Shown here: in pieces, positions 61,597 through 64,000 of the stretch
How the letters are laid out: each line of letters opens with the position of its first letter
How positions within the stretch are numbered: the stretch's first letter is position 1
Origin: CAYGTO01 sp964352815
GTDB taxonomy: Bacteria > Pseudomonadota > Alphaproteobacteria > Rickettsiales > UBA3002
Direction of reading: 5' to 3'
NCBI GenBank assembly: GCA_964352815.1
Contig: CAYGTO010000006.1
Span: forward strand, 1 to 64,000
Length of the DNA stretch: 64,000 bases
The notes under the pieces: model-generated
The model's input: the letters and a program-made list of their open reading frames with translations, nothing else
The model's database searches: none
Told to the model about the DNA's origin: nothing
Position numbers and translations under genes: made by a program

Positions 61597-61752
61597 ATGG
61601 ATGCAATGATTTTTTTTAATGATTCTAACAATTTTATGATGGACAAAAAAACACAATATATAGTATCTATTGACTCAAGAACTGCTACATGTAGATTTAC
61701 AGAAACTTCATGTACTATTATTCACAAAAGCAAAAATATAGGGAGAGACTAA
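61597..61752 (+). CDS. Possible 51-residue leader or small protein before nrdA
   Basis: An open frame runs from ATG 61597 to TAA three bases before the nrdA start. It would encode MDAMIFFNDSNNFMMDKK followed by a Thr/Ser/Cys-rich end, with no known motif. The upstream GGGAAC is a poor ribosome site, and the predicted nrdA promoter lies inside the frame, so if that promoter is the main one this frame is not translated from the start. It may be chance in A+T-rich DNA. Confidence 0.2.
   Translation: MDAMIFFNDSNNFMMDKKTQYIVSIDSRTATCRFTETSCTIIHKSKNIGRD
61651..61666. promoter_or_regulatory. NrdR-box-like site 3, at the nrdA promoter
   Basis: ACACAATATATAGTAT matches the NrdR pattern ACACWATATATWGTGT at 14 of 16 positions. 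It ends three bases before the predicted -35, where bound NrdR would block RNA polymerase. Confidence 0.65.
61670..61697 (+). promoter_or_regulatory. Predicted nrdA promoter
   Basis: TTGACT (61670-61675) and TAGATT (61692-61697) are 16 bases apart, directly downstream of NrdR-like site 3 and 58 bases before the nrdA ATG. Confidence 0.5.
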
Positions 61753-61755
61753 GCC

Positions 61756-63549
61756 ATGTCCGTCGCCGCCATTGAAACCAACACCTCGCGTGATGCTAAA
61801 TTGACTGAATTTGGTAAGGCGACCTTGTCCGATCGCTACCTCATGCCGGAGGAAAACTACCAAGATCTATTCGCGCGCGTCGCCGCCTATTATGGCGATG
61901 ATGAAGCGCATGCGGGCCGTCTCTATGACTACATTAGTAAGCTTTGGTTCATGCCGGCCACGCCCATTCTCTCGAATGGCGGCACAGAGCGCGGCCTTCC
62001 GATCTCTTGCTTTTTGAATGAAACTGAAGATTCCCTCGGCGGCATTGTTGATTTATGGAACGAAAATGTCTGGCTCGCCTCGCGCGGCGGCGGCATTGGA
62101 AGCTATTGGGGGAACCTGCGCAGCCTTGGTGAGAAAGTCGGCCGCAATGGCAAGACCTCCGGCGTCGTGCCGTTCATTCGCGTGCAAGATTCACTCACCC
62201 TTGCCATTTCGCAAGGCTCGCTGCGACGCGGTTCCTCTGCGGTCTATTTGGATATCTCCCACCCGGAAATCGAAGAATTCATCGACTTACGCCGCCCCAC
62301 CGGCGGGGATCCAAACCGTAAAGCGCTTAATCTGCATCATGGAGTCGCGATCACCGACGACTTTATGGAAGCGGTCGAGAATGATGGCGAATGGAATTTG
62401 CTCTCACCTAAAGATAAGCATGTGGTCGAAACCATCAAAGCGCGCGATTTATGGATCAAGCTACTCAATGCGCGCATTGAAACTGGCGAACCGTATATTA
62501 TTTATATTGATACGGTGAACCGCTCGATCCCTGAGCATCACAAGGAACTGGACCTTAAGGTCAAAATGTCCAACCTATGTTCGGAAATTACGCTTCCGAC
62601 GGGTCCAGACCATTTGGGCGTCAGCCGTACTGCCGTATGCTGCCTGTCGTCGTTGAACCTCGAAACCTATGAAGAGTGGAAGGATGAGGAAGGCTTTATC
62701 GAAGATGTGATGCGCTTCCTCGATAATGTGCTCAGCGACTTCATCAACAAGGCCCCCGATTCGATGCAGCGTGCGAAATATTCCGCCATGCGCGAACGTT
62801 CGGTGGGGCTCGGCGTGATGGGCTTCCACTCCTATCTGCAATCGAAAATGATTCCATTTGAATCGGTGATGGCGAAGGTCTGGAACAAGAAAATGTTCGA
62901 GCATATTCGCAAAGAAGCCGACAAAGCTTCACAAACCCTCGCCGAAGAGCGTGGCCCATGTGAAGATGCCAAAGATTGCGGCGTGATGGAGCGCTTCTCA
63001 AATAAAATGGCCATTGCGCCTACCGCGTCGATCTCGATCATTTGCGGCAATGCTTCGCCAGGCATTGAGCCTTTCGCCGCCAATGCCTTCACGCAGAAAA
63101 CCCTGTCGGGCTCGTTTCAGGTGCGCAATAAATATTTGAAAAAACTGCTGGCGGAGAAAGGCCAGGATACTGACGAAATTTGGTCATCGGTCACCACCCA
63201 TGAGGGTTCAGTGCAACATCTTGACTTCCTGAGCGAAGAAGAGAAACTGGTGTTCAAGACGGCCTATGAGATGGATCAGCGCTGGGTCGTAGAACATGGG
63301 GCGGACCGCGCACCCTATGTTTGCCAAGCGCAATCCGTCAATTTGTTCATTCCTGGTAATGTTCATAAACGTGACCTACATCAGTTGCATTTCCAAGCCT
63401 GGAAGAAGGGACTGAAATCGCTCTATTATTGCCGCTCGACTTCAATGCAGCGCGCGGATAAGGTGAGCCAAAAAATGCCCGCCATTCAGATGGAAATGAG
63501 TTTAACCGAGAAAAAAGACAGCTACGAAGAATGTTTGTCATGTCAATAA
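61756..63549 (+). CDS. nrdA: Ribonucleoside-diphosphate reductase, alpha subunit (class I)
   Basis: This 597-residue catalytic subunit makes deoxyribonucleotides from ribonucleoside diphosphates. The first active-site Cys lies in GLPISCFLNETEDS near residue 85, and the substrate motif NLCSEITLPT near 275 carries the thiyl Cys and Glu. The second redox Cys is in CCLSSLNLE, the radical-path Tyr pair in LYYCRSTS near 560, and the C-terminal shuttle Cys pair is in EECLSCQ. The N-terminal ATP-cone that senses dATP is absent, so overall activity control may be lost and regulation left to NrdR. The likely nrdB start is 424 bases after its stop, with a four-helix-bundle gene in between. Confidence 0.95.
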   Translation: MSVAAIETNTSRDAKLTEFGKATLSDRYLMPEENYQDLFARVAAYYGDDEAHAGRLYDYISKLWFMPATPILSNGGTERGLPISCFLNETEDSLGGIVDLWNENVWLASRGGGIGSYWGNLRSLGEKVGRNGKTSGVVPFIRVQDSLTLAISQGSLRRGSSAVYLDISHPEIEEFIDLRRPTGGDPNRKALNLHHGVAITDDFMEAVENDGEWNLLSPKDKHVVETIKARDLWIKLLNARIETGEPYIIYIDTVNRSIPEHHKELDLKVKMSNLCSEITLPTGPDHLGVSRTAVCCLSSLNLETYEEWKDEEGFIEDVMRFLDNVLSDFINKAPDSMQRAKYSAMRERSVGLGVMGFHSYLQSKMIPFESVMAKVWNKKMFEHIRKEADKASQTLAEERGPCEDAKDCGVMERFSNKMAIAPTASISIICGNASPGIEPFAANAFTQKTLSGSFQVRNKYLKKLLAEKGQDTDEIWSSVTTHEGSVQHLDFLSEEEKLVFKTAYEMDQRWVVEHGADRAPYVCQAQSVNLFIPGNVHKRDLHQLHFQAWKKGLKSLYYCRSTSMQRADKVSQKMPAIQMEMSLTEKKDSYEECLSCQ

Positions 63550-63950
63550 GCTCCCAGTCGTCAGTTGTCAGCCTTCAGGAATTTGCAATACAAAAAGGTT
63601 ACAAAGGGCTGAAAGTGTGGCAGCGTAGCAAAACGTTAGTCAAACAAATCTACGTGTTAACTCAAAATTTCCCAAAGGAAGAACTTTACGGCTTAACAAA
63701 CCAAATGCGGCGGTGTGCCGTGTCTATTCCTTCTAATATTGCAGAGGGGCATGCACGCTCTGAAAAAGAGTTCTTACGTTTTCTTGATATCGCCTATGGC
63801 TCACTGAACGAACTAGAGACACAATGTGAGATCGCTTGTGAGCTTTCATTTCTAACGATGGATACTCTTCTTTCCTTATCAGATGAAATCGATGAAATCG
63901 GAAAGATGATTAATGGATTGCGGCGTTCCATAAAATCGCCTGATAACTGA
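63531..63950 (+). CDS. Four-helix-bundle protein (S23/IVP-like family)
   Basis: This 139-residue protein matches the family of 23S rRNA intervening-sequence and Avd-like four-helix-bundle proteins: LKVWQRSKTLVKQIYVLT, a mid-protein TNQMRRCAVSIPSNIAEGHA and RFLDIAYGSLNELETQCEIA. Such proteins form pentameric barrels and bind nucleic acid; their cellular role outside diversity-generating retroelements is unclear. The start overlaps the last 19 bases of nrdA; ATG 63540 is an alternative. The frame is bounded by inverted repeats (63557-63571 and 63940-63954) that lie inside its own ends, so the gene looks like an inserted cassette in the nrd operon. Confidence 0.85.
   Translation: MFVMSISSQSSVVSLQEFAIQKGYKGLKVWQRSKTLVKQIYVLTQNFPKEELYGLTNQMRRCAVSIPSNIAEGHARSEKEFLRFLDIAYGSLNELETQCEIACELSFLTMDTLLSLSDEIDEIGKMINGLRRSIKSPDN
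63557..63571. repeat. Left inverted repeat of the four-helix-bundle cassette
   Basis: GTCGTCAGTTGTCAG pairs with the right-end CTGATAACTGACGAC with one mismatch in 15. It lies eight bases after the nrdA stop codon and inside the N-terminal coding part of the four-helix-bundle frame. Confidence 0.7.
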
Positions 63951-63954
63951 CGAC
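63940..63954. repeat. Right inverted repeat of the four-helix-bundle cassette
   Basis: CTGATAACTGACGAC is the reverse complement, with one mismatch, of the left repeat. It contains the stop codon of the four-helix-bundle gene and ends 18 bases before the nrdB start. Confidence 0.7.
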
Positions 63955-63972
63955 CGAAAACTGGAGACTATT

Positions 63973-64000
63973 ATGAGCCTTTTAGACGCAAAACCCATCT
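63973..64000 (+). CDS. nrdB: Ribonucleoside-diphosphate reductase, beta subunit, 5' end only
   Basis: Only nine codons are present, MSLLDAKPI, after a GGAGA ribosome site. MSLLDAxP is a common start of class I beta subunits in Alphaproteobacteria, and the position after nrdA supports it. The beta subunit holds the di-metal centre that makes the radical. The identification rests on very little sequence and on context. Confidence 0.65.

Larger units (their letters stand above)
61163..61755. other. 593-base regulatory and gene-poor region upstream of nrdA
   Basis: The left part has short inverted pieces (TTATCC-ACGA-GGATAA near 61300) and no convincing gene. The right part becomes A+T-rich and carries three NrdR-like boxes, a promoter and a 51-codon open frame described separately. 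The change in base use is sharp near 61560. Confidence 0.7.

Overview
This window looks like chromosomal DNA of a free-living or facultative alphaproteobacterium with a base composition near 50 percent G+C (judged by eye). The evidence is gene order and family content. fabD-fabG-acpP-fabF-mltG runs divergently from rpsF-rpsR-rplI-dnaB-alr-radA-cvpA-purF. There is an IalB-family periplasmic protein, a NusG and an L9 with acidic extensions, and the usual secE-nusG-rplKAJL-rpoBC block. No genus can be named from the sequence alone. One 100-N scaffold gap lies at 40534-40633.

Layout. Positions 1-45 are the last codons of tuf, followed by a terminator. From 182 to 7500, all on the minus strand, is a fatty-acid beta-oxidation block: an acyl-CoA dehydrogenase, a FadN-type hydroxyacyl-CoA dehydrogenase/enoyl-CoA hydratase, a thiolase and an acyl-CoA ligase. 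Next come a ferredoxin/flavodoxin-NADP+ reductase with a palindromic repeat inserted in its reading frame, a RelA/SpoT-type HD protein, a small unknown gene, folD, a TSUP permease and an OmpA-type lipoprotein-like gene. The fatty-acid synthesis cluster (12996-19661, minus) carries an unusual membrane-bound spermidine-synthase-like gene between fabG and acpP. The plus-strand ribosomal and replication operon (19763-25449) also holds mlaE and mlaF. It meets a convergent 893-residue adenosine-deaminase-like protein with a C-terminal SLOG-like domain. Then follow radA, cvpA, purF, an SDR gene and ggt.

From 34243 to 40480 three tandem paralogues each encode TPR repeats joined to a class I methyltransferase; this is the most distinctive accessory block. 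It ends at the assembly gap and at a tRNA-Ile(GAT) whose 3' end is partly duplicated. A diguanylate cyclase, an IalB-like protein, rlmN and a histidine-kinase-like protein lacking the phospho-acceptor histidine follow. Then comes the rpoC-to-secE operon (45333-57001, minus) with a clear promoter at its head.

The right end (57238-64000) holds a lone prepilin-like protein, a Y-family DNA polymerase, an ECF sigma factor with a small membrane partner, and a Lys/Glu-rich secreted protein. The window closes with a ribonucleotide reductase operon. Three NrdR-like boxes precede nrdA, and a four-helix-bundle gene bounded by inverted repeats sits between nrdA and the start of nrdB.

A family of hairpin-forming intergenic repeats recurs throughout (61, 1987, 5643, 18641, 59457, 60629, 60743), with one copy inside a coding gene (7839). 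These resemble in behaviour the palindromic elements known from Rickettsia. Candidates for something undescribed are the methyltransferase trio, the deaminase-SLOG fusion, and the repeat and cassette insertions into housekeeping genes.
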